Shown here: piece by piece, positions 49,831-61,439 of the stretch
Layout of the letters: each line of letters opens with the position of its first letter
How positions within the stretch are numbered: position 1 is the stretch's first letter
From: Ficedula albicollis
Taxonomy: Eukaryota; Chordata; Aves; Passeriformes; Muscicapidae
DNA length: 64,000 bases
Assembly (NCBI RefSeq): GCF_000247815.1
Contig: NC_021674.1
Coordinates: 84,896,602 to 84,960,601, forward strand
Reading direction: 5' to 3'
Notes under the pieces: generated by a model
Databases searched by the model: none
The model's input: the letters and a program-made list of their open reading frames with translations, nothing else
Told to the model about the DNA's origin: nothing
Position numbers and translations under genes: made by a program

Positions 49831-51003
49831 AAAAGGATGATATTCAACTGTCCATAATGTTCCAACTGGACAAATACCTATGCCAGATGTGGATGCAAGA
49901 TAATCATTCTGCTGAAAAATCATAGAGACCTGAAACAACAGTTCAAATGTAGCAATTTTGTGAAGCACATAAAGATATTACACACCAGCTCCTCATGTAC
50001 TTGCCCTCACCTTTTTGATGTCCTCTGCTTACTTCTTATTGAATAAAAAAAAAAAGATCCTTTTTAGAAAATATTCTATTATAGTTCTGTAGGATATGAT
50101 TGGCATTTGTTGATGTGGAAATGTGAAGCATGATGTCATGTTTTGAGTTCATGGCCTGCCCACCAAAAACCTTATGATTTACATTAGCTTACAGAAAAGG
50201 AGATCCTGTCCTCCAAAGCACAGATATATTTTTTAAAGAGTTTTGTGACTAATAGATAGGTTATAGTACAAAATAGCTAGTAGGTATACCAAACAAATTT
50301 TGCTGAGGTAGCAGTGGAGAAAAAAATTAATCAGAGCAAAGTAATTATTGAAGGAACACAGTGTCATTAACTAATTTAATAGCAAACATCCATGTCTGGA
50401 CTCAATATAAAATTGTATCAGTAAAATGGTATGCAGTTTTATCTGGTTCATTTTTGGAAAAATGTAGGTAATCTACCAAATGCAGAATGCCTGCATATGT
50501 TCAGGTCATCTCTGGGATGCAGCACTGCAACCACTTCAGAATATGCTCTAGCATTTTACAGTTCTTCAGAGAGCAGCATGTGAAGAAAAATGTTATATCC
50601 AGTTGAAACTGAGCCAAGAAAACAGAAATTAGTTATTTAAATCCCTTTCCTTCAGATGTTACCAACTCAGCATGATGGCACATTTCACACTGAGAGAGTT
50701 TGTGTCTTTGTGGAGTCAAAGGGAAAGGAGCCATTGTCTGACTTGTCAGCATCACTTCAAGCTGCATGCATGATACTCCTTTGAGATTTCTGGTTCTGTT
50801 TCTAGCCAGATCCAACCCTTCTGAATTTATGAGATCTGACAGAAACATAGTTTGAGTGGCATATCTGCAAGTTATTACTGTAAATTTCAGGAAATTAATG
50901 TATCTGATTTCCACTTATTTCACTATGTTACCTATTTCATATGGTTTCCAGTAAGTCATATGGATGTTTGCTCCTGAATCTGAAATTAGAACTGTTTTAT
51001 TAG
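49831..51003. other. AT-rich sequence with an unassigned minus-strand frame
   Basis: A 93-codon minus frame (50633-50914) lies here, preceded on the minus strand by an acceptor-like AACTTGCAG near 50870. It has no domain I recognise. The rest is unremarkable. Confidence 0.35.
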
Positions 51004-51010
51004 TCCTCAC

Positions 51011-51257
51011 CAAAGTGCGTTCAGCTCATGGGTGCCACATTCTGCCTGCCACTGGGGCTTTGAATGAGCTGGATCACCATCAATCTTCAGTGTTATGATG
51101 CTAAGTAGATATTTATTTGTAACAAGATGCTGAATTACGGTCTGAATTCGCATGGAGGTGAAGAATCGGCTGACTTCCTTTTCATAAGATTTATAGAATT
51201 CATAACATTCAGCTTGGATTAGCTGGTCCACTGAACCATGCAGGTAGGATAACTCCA
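51011..51257 (-). other. Weak candidate exon (unrecognised protein)
   Basis: A minus-strand frame of about 83-95 codons. It is bounded downstream by a good splice donor (CTTTG|GTGAGG, with the frame's stop lying inside the donor) and upstream by a CAGCAG acceptor candidate without a strong pyrimidine tract. The peptide is hydrophilic and of mixed composition (for example QLIQAECYEFYKSYEKEVSR), unlike the low-complexity frames around it. I recognise no family. Chance remains the more likely explanation. Confidence 0.15.
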
Positions 51258-54200
51258 CTGCTGGTGACCCACAAAGAATGCCTATATCTCAAATTCACAT
51301 GGTCCTACCATCTGTCATTTCACCAGCTCTGGTAATATCAGTGTGAGACTTGGATATTTCCTCTATAACCTGAACATTAAAAAACGTTCTTTGAAAAGCT
51401 TTGCTTTTAATTGAGAACAATGTTGAAAATAGGCAGATGTCTATTTTGTCAAATCATGTATTGCTCTTTTGGTGAGGACATATTTCAACACCTTAGAAAA
51501 ATACTCAGATTTTCTACTATAATATTCAAATATCTACTGTTAGAGTGCAATCAATGTATTGTGACAGAATGACAGAAATAACTCTGTCCTTATTCCCTTT
51601 TTTTTTCACTTAAATGTGGTAAGAAGTATTTTCACGTTGGCTTTGTTGGTCTGTAAAGCCAAAGAAACTTGTATTATTTGTTAATAGTGTTTTTACAAAT
51701 CAGGTACAAACCCCTAGGTAAGGAGTCCAAAATTAATTTTAGAAGATGATGTAAATTCAATCTGGTCTAATATTATGCTTGAGATCATCCTGTCCTGCAT
51801 TTGTGAGTTAATAGAAATATCAAGAAATATTTAATTGTCATCTTCAAGCACTGGGGAGAAATCAACACGACCAGAGAGTGATTAAGCATAAGCAAGAATT
51901 GGAAAGGTAAGCAGGAGGAATCTGGTTCTCACTTGCAAGTACATGGATATGACTAAAACTGTTTCAAATAATGCTGCAGGTTAGGCTGTGCAACTTATTG
52001 TGTAGACAAGACCTCTGGTATCTTCAAATATAGGTTAAATTTTTAATAAGAAGTGATTATGCATTTAAAATACTGGACAAGTCTGGCAATCAAAAGAAAA
52101 AACAGGTATTGAATGCAATAAGAATAAGGATATTTCATTTATTATATTAACAATAGAAAGGAAGAGGGTCATGCTCTGCACCTCTGCAATGGGAAGAGAT
52201 TTTGCATTGATCATCCCTGGAAAACTAACTTGAGAGAAACAGGTTAGAGCCTTTTGTCCTCCTTGAGCACCATATTTGGAGCAGAAGTGTGGAGAGATGT
52301 ATGCAACCAGTGAAATTAAAGCAACCAGAAAGGTTGAGAAAAAACCTCCTGCACTTTCAATATAAATAGTAAATGATAGAAGTGGTACATGGAACTTTCT
52401 CTTTGAAAATGTTGGTGCCATTCCCTTTTTTGTCTAATTTTCTCGCTGTCTCCTGTGAAAGGTTTGTCTATAATTGCCTCCTTGATGTTTCCATGGAGGT
52501 CTACACAACCTCTAAACTTTGAAGAACAAAGTGAGATAGAGGCAGGAATACAGGGGTCACATATGCAAATGCTCAGTGACTCTGAATGATATATTTGTGC
52601 ACCTTTCTTCATAGGTACATTATAGCAAAGATGACAAATTTGCGATATGTAAGGTCTTATAAGGACATAAAATCTTTTATGTTGAGTGTTCACATTTGAT
52701 GCTCAATTGTTTCCTATACATTCATACAATAAAGAATGGCTCACTTTTTCTTTTGTTGTTTGCACAACTTTCAAGCAACCTGATAAAATAATTTAAAAAG
52801 TTCTGCTTTTATCAAGGAGAAAAAAATCACAAGTGCTGTGATTCGGCATATGTCATTCATTCATTGCAGCTGGAAAAGGTTATCAAACTTATTTGAGCTG
52901 ATTTGATATGTATTTGATCTATGACTGATATCAACAGTCCTGACTGGCGATTAATTGCAAGTCAAAAATATGTGCATAAGTGGCATTCAAATGAAACAGT
53001 CCTAAAAGCAAAATTTATGACAGATTGGAGTAGGTGACCAGTGGTCAGTTACTCTGGCCTTGAATATTGCCATGTGGTATGAAAATGGTTAAAAAGATCT
53101 GTGTGCTGCACTTAATGGACTTTGTTTTGTCAAAAGGTTTGCTACGTATGAAAATCTGTTTTATGAGGGAAAATACGCAAGAGCAATGTACTGTGAGTAA
53201 TTTCCTTTTAATGTTTTTCCATAGAGAAAATTCAACACATCAAATGTCAAACTATTTGAAGGGTAAATAAACAAGTACATTTAGAGCAATGAAAAACAGT
53301 CTTGATGGCCCAAAGCATACATGAATGTTAAAAGCTGTATGACTATGTTATAAACAGAAAAAAATGCTTTTAATAAAAACTTGGAGTATTTTATACTTGT
53401 CTGCTTTCCTTGGTGAGCAAAAGGAAAATAGATATGTCCAATTCAGAAGATGATTTAAGGCAAAAGATTCCTATAAAATTAGAGTTTATAAAGCTAGGTA
53501 TAAACGTTTGTAAAAGGAAATGGAAACAAATTATTTTAAGTTCAAAAATTAGTTTTAGAGTGAGAAAATTGGATTAGAAAAAACATAAAACATTGTTTAG
53601 CACAGTGTCTGTCTTTCGCATTACTTTTTATGCTTCACATCACAGAATGTGAATCCTTCAGGTTCATTAAACAGATATGTAAGAAATATAATAAAAAATG
53701 ATAGTTTTTTGCTTTCACTTAATTAATTTTATTTCTAGGTTGCAATAATGGTATTTGCTTGGTAAATAAGTAGAGTTTTGTGATCAGTTTAAGATTTATG
53801 TTAAAAGCATAACAATGGTATCACAGTTTGAAGTGCAACTGTGCACAGAAGGCATTACATCACCGCATTTTGTAATTAAATTCTCCCAGTTTCCATAACC
53901 CTCTTTCTTCCATATTAAGGTAGCTCAGTTTATAAGACCAAAGATCAATATTCTGCAATATCACAATTGCAAACTGTATTTACAACCCCAAAACTTAACT
54001 TGTCTCTCTTGTACCTTCCCCTAAATATTATGCTGTTGGAGCATAGCTGGAAAACTGCTAGCAAACTGTTGTAGGAGCGGGGTTTTTTTCCTAGAAATAA
54101 GCTCATCAGTGATACTGAAAACTGTACTTGTTACAGAAAGGTGAATGTAGAAAATTAATGGACATGTGTGGTCTTGTAGAGAGGAAGCAGTACTTTATTA

Positions 54201-54895
54201 TGGGTTAGCCCACAAAGATGTTGCCTGGTATTCATCAAGCTGTTGCCTGGAAAATCAGCTTGGTTAAGAGTGTTAGAAATTAAAGATGGCTAAATAACAG
54301 AATGAGAATTAGTTCTGGCAGAAGGTATCTGTATCTGTGTGACAATATTCTTGGAAAAAGAATCAGGAATAGTTAATTAACAAATAGCTTTCTGGAAAGA
54401 AACTTAACAGATATAGCCTTCTCAGCATGAGTGCTAATATGCTTTGTTTCAAACAGCGCAACTTGTATGAATATTTATTAGTGGGTTTTAGCATGTATGA
54501 AAGATGCCAGACTGGGAGCTTTGGAAACTGAGTTTATTTATCCAAAGGAAGCCTACAGCCCTAGCAACAGCAGTAAGAACCAGTGTTCACTTCCTCACAC
54601 TGAGAAGCCTGTTCTGAAGAATTACTAATAAAGTCATAAAATAGGTCAGCTTCCATGCACATTAGCCTTTGCCCTCTTTGCAGAGGCTGCCAGCAGGAAT
54701 GCCGATTAATGACAGCTGTGTTGGACATTTGTTGACTGGGAACTAAGGCGAGCTTGCAGATCCCTTTCACACAGCCTACAAAACACCCAGCGAATGGCAG
54801 TCTCTTTTTGACCTTGGACAGCATTAGAAGTATTTTCCAATGAGAAAAGCTTCTCAGAAGTAGTAGATTGCTCAGCAGAGAGAAAAAAGTAGGGT
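51258..54895. other. AT-rich unique sequence, no gene called
   Basis: Two overlapping minus-strand frames (52316-52693, 125 codons; 52065-52421, 118 codons) show no domain. A more balanced-composition patch at about 54540-54830 could be a conserved non-coding element. No repeat family recognised. Confidence 0.45.
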
Positions 54896-55029
54896 TTTTT
54901 GCTTATTCTTTGCTTATTCTGTAATCTTATTCTAGACGTGACAATAACCTTTGCAAAGTTTGTTTTTGCTTATTCTTCTCTTATTCTGTAATCTTTTTCT
55001 AGACGTGACAATAACCTTTGCAAAGTTTA
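54896..55029 (+). repeat. 67 bp tandem duplication, 2 copies
   Basis: TTTTTGCTTATTCTT recurs 67 bp later, and TCTAGACGTGACAATAACCT with TTTGCAAAGTTT is identical in both units. Small differences lie in the T-rich part. Confidence 0.95.
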
Positions 55030-57253
55030 ACGAAAAATAGAAAATTTATGGGGGTATGTCAGACAAACCCTTTTTGTGTGACAGCAAAGACATTTTCATG
55101 AAATTATTTGTTACTTCATTCATTAAAACATTACTAAAAATTAGATCAGTTTAGAAAGGGGACATATTTTCAGCATATTTTGTGAAACATTTGTTTTTTC
55201 TCAGGTTTAAAATTTTGCATTGAAAATATGAAAATTTTGTTATATCAGAATGCACCTGAACCCCTACAGAGATTTTAAAATATCCTTTTCTGAAATTAAG
55301 GACTCTTCAAAAAATGTAAGTAATAGAGTACTATACAGGGTAAGTTTTAGAAAGACTTACATTAAAGTAAGTTTAAAGGTATGTGTGATGAAATAAATCA
55401 TAAAGATATCGCACTGCCTTAAGGCAGTGTTTGGCATGATCAGTGGCCATTCACACCCTCAACAAAGCTGTTATCCCTGATGCTGTGGGAGTACTTAACA
55501 CTTGAATTCCCCCTGGTGCTCAGCAAAACTGTGGTTATTCTGGTGCTCTTTAATCGAATTTGTCTTATTTTTGGTTAGAGTTTGCATGTGCTGTTTTAGA
55601 TGACACTTCACTGAAATGTGACCTAACAGTCTGAGGTTTCCAAAGTCTGAGAAGCAGAAAGATTTGAGAAGCATGCTACAAAGGAACCTTTTTGGGGAGA
55701 GAAAACAAGTGGTAAATAGAGAAGCTGACTTTTTTGGATGTGCACTTCTGACTACTTGGCCTCTTTTCAATACAGTTCCATTTTAAGGATGTAGGTTATA
55801 TTGTTGGTGAGCCAAACTCTTATGCCCTAAATGAGGGACACAGTCAACACCCTTCCCTGGGGAGAAAGCACAGACAAGGCCAAGAGAAAGGAGGTCCTCA
55901 CTGGCTTGCATTATGAAGTTTTCTCATTAATTTCCCCTCTGGGACAATGAACAGTCTTCAGAATATTTCCTGAGACCCTGAAGATTCATGAGGTCTCCCC
56001 AGGCCCTGGAGAAGCTCATAAAATCACTTGCCATTCTTGTACCCAATGCCACCTGACTAAAGAAAGGCACAAGTATCAAGAGGCTCCCTGATTTTGGCAA
56101 ATGTAAGTATTAATTATAGATGTCTTCCATTTCTAAATCAGTTCCTCAGATCTGCTGGGCAACCCAGGCACAGACAAATTGCTGCATGGCAAGAATTCTA
56201 GGTTAAAGGACTATTGCCTTTAATATAGAAGAATTCTTGCATAAAAGTGGACAAGAAATATTAAGTCAATCATTATTATGCCACTTGCACACACTCAGTA
56301 ATATCAGTGAATCCCAGGTTTCAAAGAAGTCCTAAGAATTCAAGTTATACATTGTGCTATGGAACAAAAATATGCAAGGAAAGTTGTTTCTGTTTCCTGG
56401 TTGACATGAATTATCAGAAACCTTTCGTTTTTAGCAAATTATACATTTCTGTGAAGATTGGCAAAAAGCAATATGCCTGAAAAATGGAGGAAATTCCCAG
56501 GAAGAAAAATTCCAAGAACATGATGCACACCTCTTGAATCTGCTCACTGGAACATTTGGTAAATTTATGCAGAAACATTTTTTTGGCTTGCAATCTGATT
56601 TAGCATCTATGCAACAATGTCCTTTGCTAATATTTTGACTTTACAATAATAAGGTCTCTTAGTATATTTTGTCTCACAAGTCTTACTTTTGTTAGAGAGT
56701 AGCAGTTGTCATCATTACGTTAGTAAATCAGAAACTTAAAAAATTTTCACATTTATTAATTTTATCAGTAGTCACCATTGTACTGGATTTACACTTTTCT
56801 ATAAGATTACTTTATTACCAATAAATAATGGATTTTTTTCCCATTTGTTTAATTAATGGTTTGACCAACTCTTCTTGTAATGCTGTGATACTTACGTTCA
56901 GTGAAGTCATGACAATAATGACTAACCAGATCTGCCCCTCCCATCCAGTGACTGTTCCTAGGCCACAACCTCTTTGCATTTTAGTTTCTCACAAATTGCT
57001 GCCCTTTTATTCAGTGTTTTCACTAGAAGATTAACCAGCCATCTATATATATATAACAAACTATAAAACTATAAAATGCAGAATTACTCAACCAATTGAC
57101 TACTCAATATAATTTCTCATCTTTGATGACATAGCACCCCATTATAAGAATTCCTTCTTTAATTTTAATCTTATTCTCTTATTCTGGGCAAAATACAGTG
57201 TGGTCTGCAATTCCTTCTTATCCCACCTGGTACATTTGTAGAAGTGCATCACC
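55030..57253. other. AT-rich unique sequence with an 18 bp palindrome
   Basis: About 2.2 kb. A perfect palindrome lies at 55412-55429, and a short (AT)n at about 57043-57055. Frames are up to 91 codons, with no gene called. Confidence 0.45.
55412..55429. repeat. Perfect 18 bp palindrome
   Basis: CACTGCCTTAAGGCAGTG, no loop. Function unknown. Confidence 0.92.
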
Positions 57254-57493
57254 GGCCCCTTGCTAGGAGCCTGTTTGTTCTGGCAGACTCTGGCAAGCAC
57301 AGGGTGGATGCTCGACTCCCACATTGCTCCCTGACATGCACCCATCCAGGGCACTGCTCAAGTGCTCACCCACAGCCCCTTGCTAGGAGCCTGTTTTTTC
57401 TGGCAGACTCTGGCATGCACAGGGTGGATGCTCTACTCCCACATTGCTCCCTGACATGCATCCATCCAGGGCACTGCTCAAGTGCTCACCCAC
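57254..57493 (+). repeat. 120 bp tandem duplication, 2 copies
   Basis: GCCCCTTGCTAGGAGCCTGT begins at 57255 and 57375. The two 120 bp units differ at about five bases. G+C is much higher than in the flanks. Because 120 is divisible by three, a 110-codon frame (57244-57576) reads through as a 40-residue repeat. I regard it as a by-product. Confidence 0.95.
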
Positions 57494-58179
57494 GCCTGGC
57501 AGTCAGGGAACATTCTCATTTGCTGAGTTTAGACTTCTCCAGGAGAACTATGCTCTGGGGACAAAAAGAACAATGAAGTCTCAGTACAGGGAGAGGAGAG
57601 AAAGGTCATACTGAAAGCAAGTTTGTTATCATTTTGATCAAGGAGATTATTTGCAAGGGTCTTAATTTGTACTTTCTCATCAGTTTATTTCTGTCTCCGC
57701 AACTTTTAACCTATCTGCTTCATCCTCTTGCAGCCTGCCAGAAATCAGTTTCAATTTATTATTTTACTTTCTACTAAAGATCTATCCTGGTCCCTTCCTG
57801 CTCCTGCACTTCTCGTAAGTTTGCTGATAAACAGACATTGTATACAATGTCATCGATGTAAAGGATGTCATGTGAATCTTGCAGGACCCAGGAGCATGGA
57901 CTTATTCATATAGTGTGGTTTTTAAAATTTTTTTTTCATTTCTTTTTAATTGTGCTGTTATCTGACCTTCTTTTAAGCTCAGTTTCAAAGACATTGATTT
58001 TTTTTCTGAGGTGCTCCTTAATTACACTTAGTGGATAACACTTATTCTGGCACAAAGAAGTGGTCAGGGACCATCAGAGGCTATTTAAAGAGTTTAAATA
58101 GTTTTGATCCAAGTGGAGGGAGTGCATCATCTAAGCAAGCAAAAAGAAGAAAACAACACTGAGTAGTCTGTTTATAGTT
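57494..58179. other. AT-rich unique sequence, no gene seen
   Basis: Short stretch between tandem duplications. Only a 61-codon frame, no domain. Confidence 0.45.
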
Positions 58180-58397
58180 TGTTTCCCTTCTGACTTGCAA
58201 GTAAAAGGCATGGATCAGCATCTGCAGGAAAATTTTCCTCTCTTTTTTTGCAGGTCTAGTTCTCGTTGTTTGATAAGAATAGTCAGTAGTCTGTTTCCCT
58301 TCTGACTTGCAAGTACAAGGCATGGATCAGCATCTGCAGGAAAATTTTCCTCTCTTTTTTTGCAGGTCTAGTTCTCGTTGTTTGATAAGAATAGTCA
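58180..58397 (+). repeat. 112 bp tandem duplication, 2 copies
   Basis: TGTTTCCCTTCTGACTTGCA at 58180 and 58292. Almost identical (GTAAAAGG versus GTACAAGG is the one difference noticed). Contains CATCTGCAGGAAAATTTTCC and CTAGTTCTCGTTGTTTGA. Confidence 0.96.
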
Positions 58398-58431
58398 ATA
58401 TTCAGGCTTGTATATTTAGAAGCAAATAACT

Positions 58432-58745
58432 ATGAACAAAGGAGGATGGCAACTGTAAGATCTGCACATTGGTGCCTCTTGCAGATAGTCATTAGTCTTA
58501 GGTTGTATGCCTTGTGAACAAAGGAAGATGGCAACTGTAAGATCTGAACATTGGTGCCTCTTAGTCTTAGTCTTAGTCTTAGGTTGTATGCCTTATAGAT
58601 CTTCTCAAATCCAGCAATGTGGCCCCATATGAACAAAGGAGGATGGCAACTGTAAGATCTGCACATTGGTGCCTCTTGCAGATAGTCATTAGTCTTAGGT
58701 TGTATGCCTTATAGATCTTCTCAAATCCAGCAATGTGGGCCCATA
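58432..58745 (+). repeat. 3-unit complex tandem duplication
   Basis: TGAACAAAGG(A/G)GGATGGCAA-type units start at about 58433, 58515 and 58630. The third (about 116 bp) is complete. The first lacks the ATAGATCTTCTCAAATCCAG tail. The second has (AGTCTT)n in place of GCAGATAGTCATT. Units 2 and 3 share CAGCAATGTGG. Confidence 0.94.
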
Positions 58746-61381
58746 TCATCTCATCTTTCTATGGAAGGATAGATTTTCTGTAGTAGAAATGATTTGAAGC
58801 AAGGTTTTCATGCCTGTGGTATTTACTCTTAACAAGAAAACCTTGTTAAGAGTAAACATAAGAAATATGAGACATAATAAACAAACCAGCCAAGCAACCT
58901 GTAAGTCTTTGTTGTGTCTGTGCAAAATGAACATTTCATTTTGTGGTCAGTGGGCTTGATTGAAAGTTCACTTTCAAGTCAAGGGTAATCATTCCATTGA
59001 CTTTCCACTCTTAACTGGAATCTGGGCCCAGCCCAACATCCTTTAGAACTGAGATGCAGTTGTAGCCAGTAAATTGGTAACAGTGGGCAGGCAGCTTCAC
59101 CCAGATGTTGATCTGGTTTGTTGTGGTCTCTTCCTAAAGGTATTTGATGAAAGCCATAGATGCCAATGGAGAATTAACACAATGACCAGTGATACATGGT
59201 AAAAGAGGTTAGGAAACTTTGTATGTCCAAAGCGTGTGAGTTTCAGCCTGACCTGGTATGGGATCATGTGTATGGCAGCAAGAAGGAGGATGGCTATGGT
59301 GTAATTGAGTGCTTGATAGAAGATTTCATTGAATCAAAATAATGTATACAGCTTTATGTCTAAGGTGCTGGGTGCGGCCAGGAGTTTTAACTGAGTGAAG
59401 ACTGATAGCCAAATGGTCATCAGTGCAATGGTTCTGTTACACAGGGTTCTGGCTGATGGAGCCTTTTCCTCTCTTAAGTCTGTGAGGTGAAACTGCTCCT
59501 TTATTGCATGTAGCATCTTGAAATAGATGTTCAAATGTTTCCCCTATGTACACTGACTCAGCAGAACAATATGTTTTCTAATCACTGGTAACGAACTAGA
59601 GAGACATTTGTGGTATGAAATCCAGAGTTCTGATACTCATCCACAGTGTTGATTGAAGTGTGAGAATGCAGTGACAGGAAATACTACATTTGGTCCATCA
59701 AGGTGCAATATTGAAATTAGACCAAGGGGTGAAGATGAGCTGTGACTTGGGTAAGTCAGGCCAGCAGCACCACCCTGAGAAAAGCTCATTTCATTCCTTT
59801 GGCAGCTTTCCAAACTTTTGCTTCAGGCTTTGTGAGATCTGACATATATGGTACACTTACCTAAAACAGAGCAAAACCACAGCAGCTGCCCTTAAGTCCA
59901 GGCATGAGTAAAGGCTCATTTTGGTTGGTACAGGGTCCATTCCTCACTTAATTTTCCATCCAGGGACACATGCTCCGCTGCAAAAGAGCCAAGGAAGGAG
60001 CAAGTCCATTGCAATGCAAGTTTATCATGGGCATCTCTATGTCTCTCTGTGGGCTGAGCAAGTTTTACTGCCTCTAAAGTACTTCCTCCTTTATTTATGA
60101 GTCATGCAGGAGATTCTAAGAAACTTCATCAAACTGGCATTAATTGCTGTGACATCTTTATCTCTCTAAAAAAACTTTATTCATCACAACCAAAATTTTT
60201 AGTGCAATAATGTAAACTTCAATCAGTTAAACTTGCTCGGAGAGGAATATTTTATCTGTGAGAAAAGTCAAATACTCAGAAGAGAAAGGATGAGATGCAA
60301 GTTTGAGATCTGGGATAGCAGCGGATCCTGCTCTAAATCAAACTCTTCCATAGTGAGAAGTACAGTGCTCATAGGCCATGTGGAAACGTGGATTAGAGGA
60401 CAGTGGTGGTAGCCTGGAGTGCTTTTACATATCTGTAGTCTTCTTCTCTAAGACTAAAGACACTTTCAAAGCAAGGAAAGTGTGTCTAGGAGAGATTCGT
60501 ATTTTTTTTCAAAAGCTTATGATGACAAGAATTTCCAATAAATATGCTTCTCCATGCAATTTTATGTCTGCAGTGTGAACAAAGATATTCTTTCCTTTTT
60601 AAGCGACATCAGTAAAGTGAGAAATAATAAAATTATTGTGATTTAAGAAAAATAACCCACAAGCTGTCTACAGTGTATGTAGTAAAAAGAAAGTGTTCAA
60701 ACATACCTGAAGGGTGAGAGTGCCAATTTCCATTAAAATTAATGGAAACTTGTCATCCTGATCCTCTAGGTGGCTTCTGAATATTCCACACCTCCTTTCC
60801 TCTATTGTGCAGTAGGAAGAATTTTCTAGCGTGAAACATTGTTTGAAAAATACATTAAACAAAAAAGCAGTTTGCATTTCTGACTCATATAAAAATAGCT
60901 GCTTCCCAGGGAATACAACTCACTGGAGGGTAATGATCTAATTGGGTTGTGGTTTGAAATCCAAGTTTACTTAAACATAAGATAAACAAGGAAAAATCTG
61001 TTTAAGCTTTCAAACTGCCTCTAACATTGTCAAAACACAGATTTCTGAAGAAAGCCACTGGGAAGATCCCCTTTCCTGAAAAAATAAGTACCACAAAGAT
61101 GAAGATGCTTACTGGAAATGGATGCCTTCTGGAAACTGTAGAGCTTAGCTCAGCATTTGGTAGTCACTTTGGTTGTTGGACTTCACAACACAAACAGATG
61201 TTATAGTCCTTTCTCTAAATCCAGCAGGAATCTGTGCAATCATCTGCGCATGGAAAAAAATATAAACATCTCACATTTGAAATAGAAAATTAGAATGGGT
61301 ACCCAGTGTCCCTGCAGTCAAAAAAGTATTTTCAAAAATACTCAAAATAATCCCAGAGGTATCCGAACAGGAATTAAAGCT
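58746..61381. other. AT-rich unique sequence, no gene called
   Basis: About 2.6 kb with a perfect hairpin at 58822-58856. Minus-strand frames at about 59100-59540 encode hydrophobic stretches, but they are broken by a stop and frameshift and match nothing I recognise. Confidence 0.45.
58822..58856. repeat. Perfect 15 bp inverted repeat, 5 nt loop
   Basis: TTTACTCTTAACAAG-AAAAC-CTTGTTAAGAGTAAA. The nearby AAGGTTTTC at 58801 also matches the arm-loop junction in reverse (GAAAACCTT, 58836-58844). Confidence 0.95.
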
Positions 61382-61439
61382 TTAAAGTGACTAGTGACTA
61401 GTGACTAGTTTAAAGTGACTAGTCCCAGTATTACTGGGA
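61382..61439. repeat. GTGACTA microrepeat plus 17 bp palindrome
   Basis: GTGACTAGTGACTAGTGACTAG (7-mer, about three units), then TTTAAAGTGACTAG, repeating the start of the block, then the near-perfect palindrome TCCCAGTA-T-TACTGGGA at 61423-61439. Confidence 0.9.

Noticed and set aside
52065..52693. Two overlapping minus-strand frames of 125 and 118 codons
   Set aside because: They are in different frames, without recognised domains, and would need a frameshift to join. Insufficient evidence for a gene.
58180..58745. Direct repeats resembling a CRISPR-like array
   Set aside because: The units are contiguous tandem duplications without unique spacers, and the genome is a bird's.
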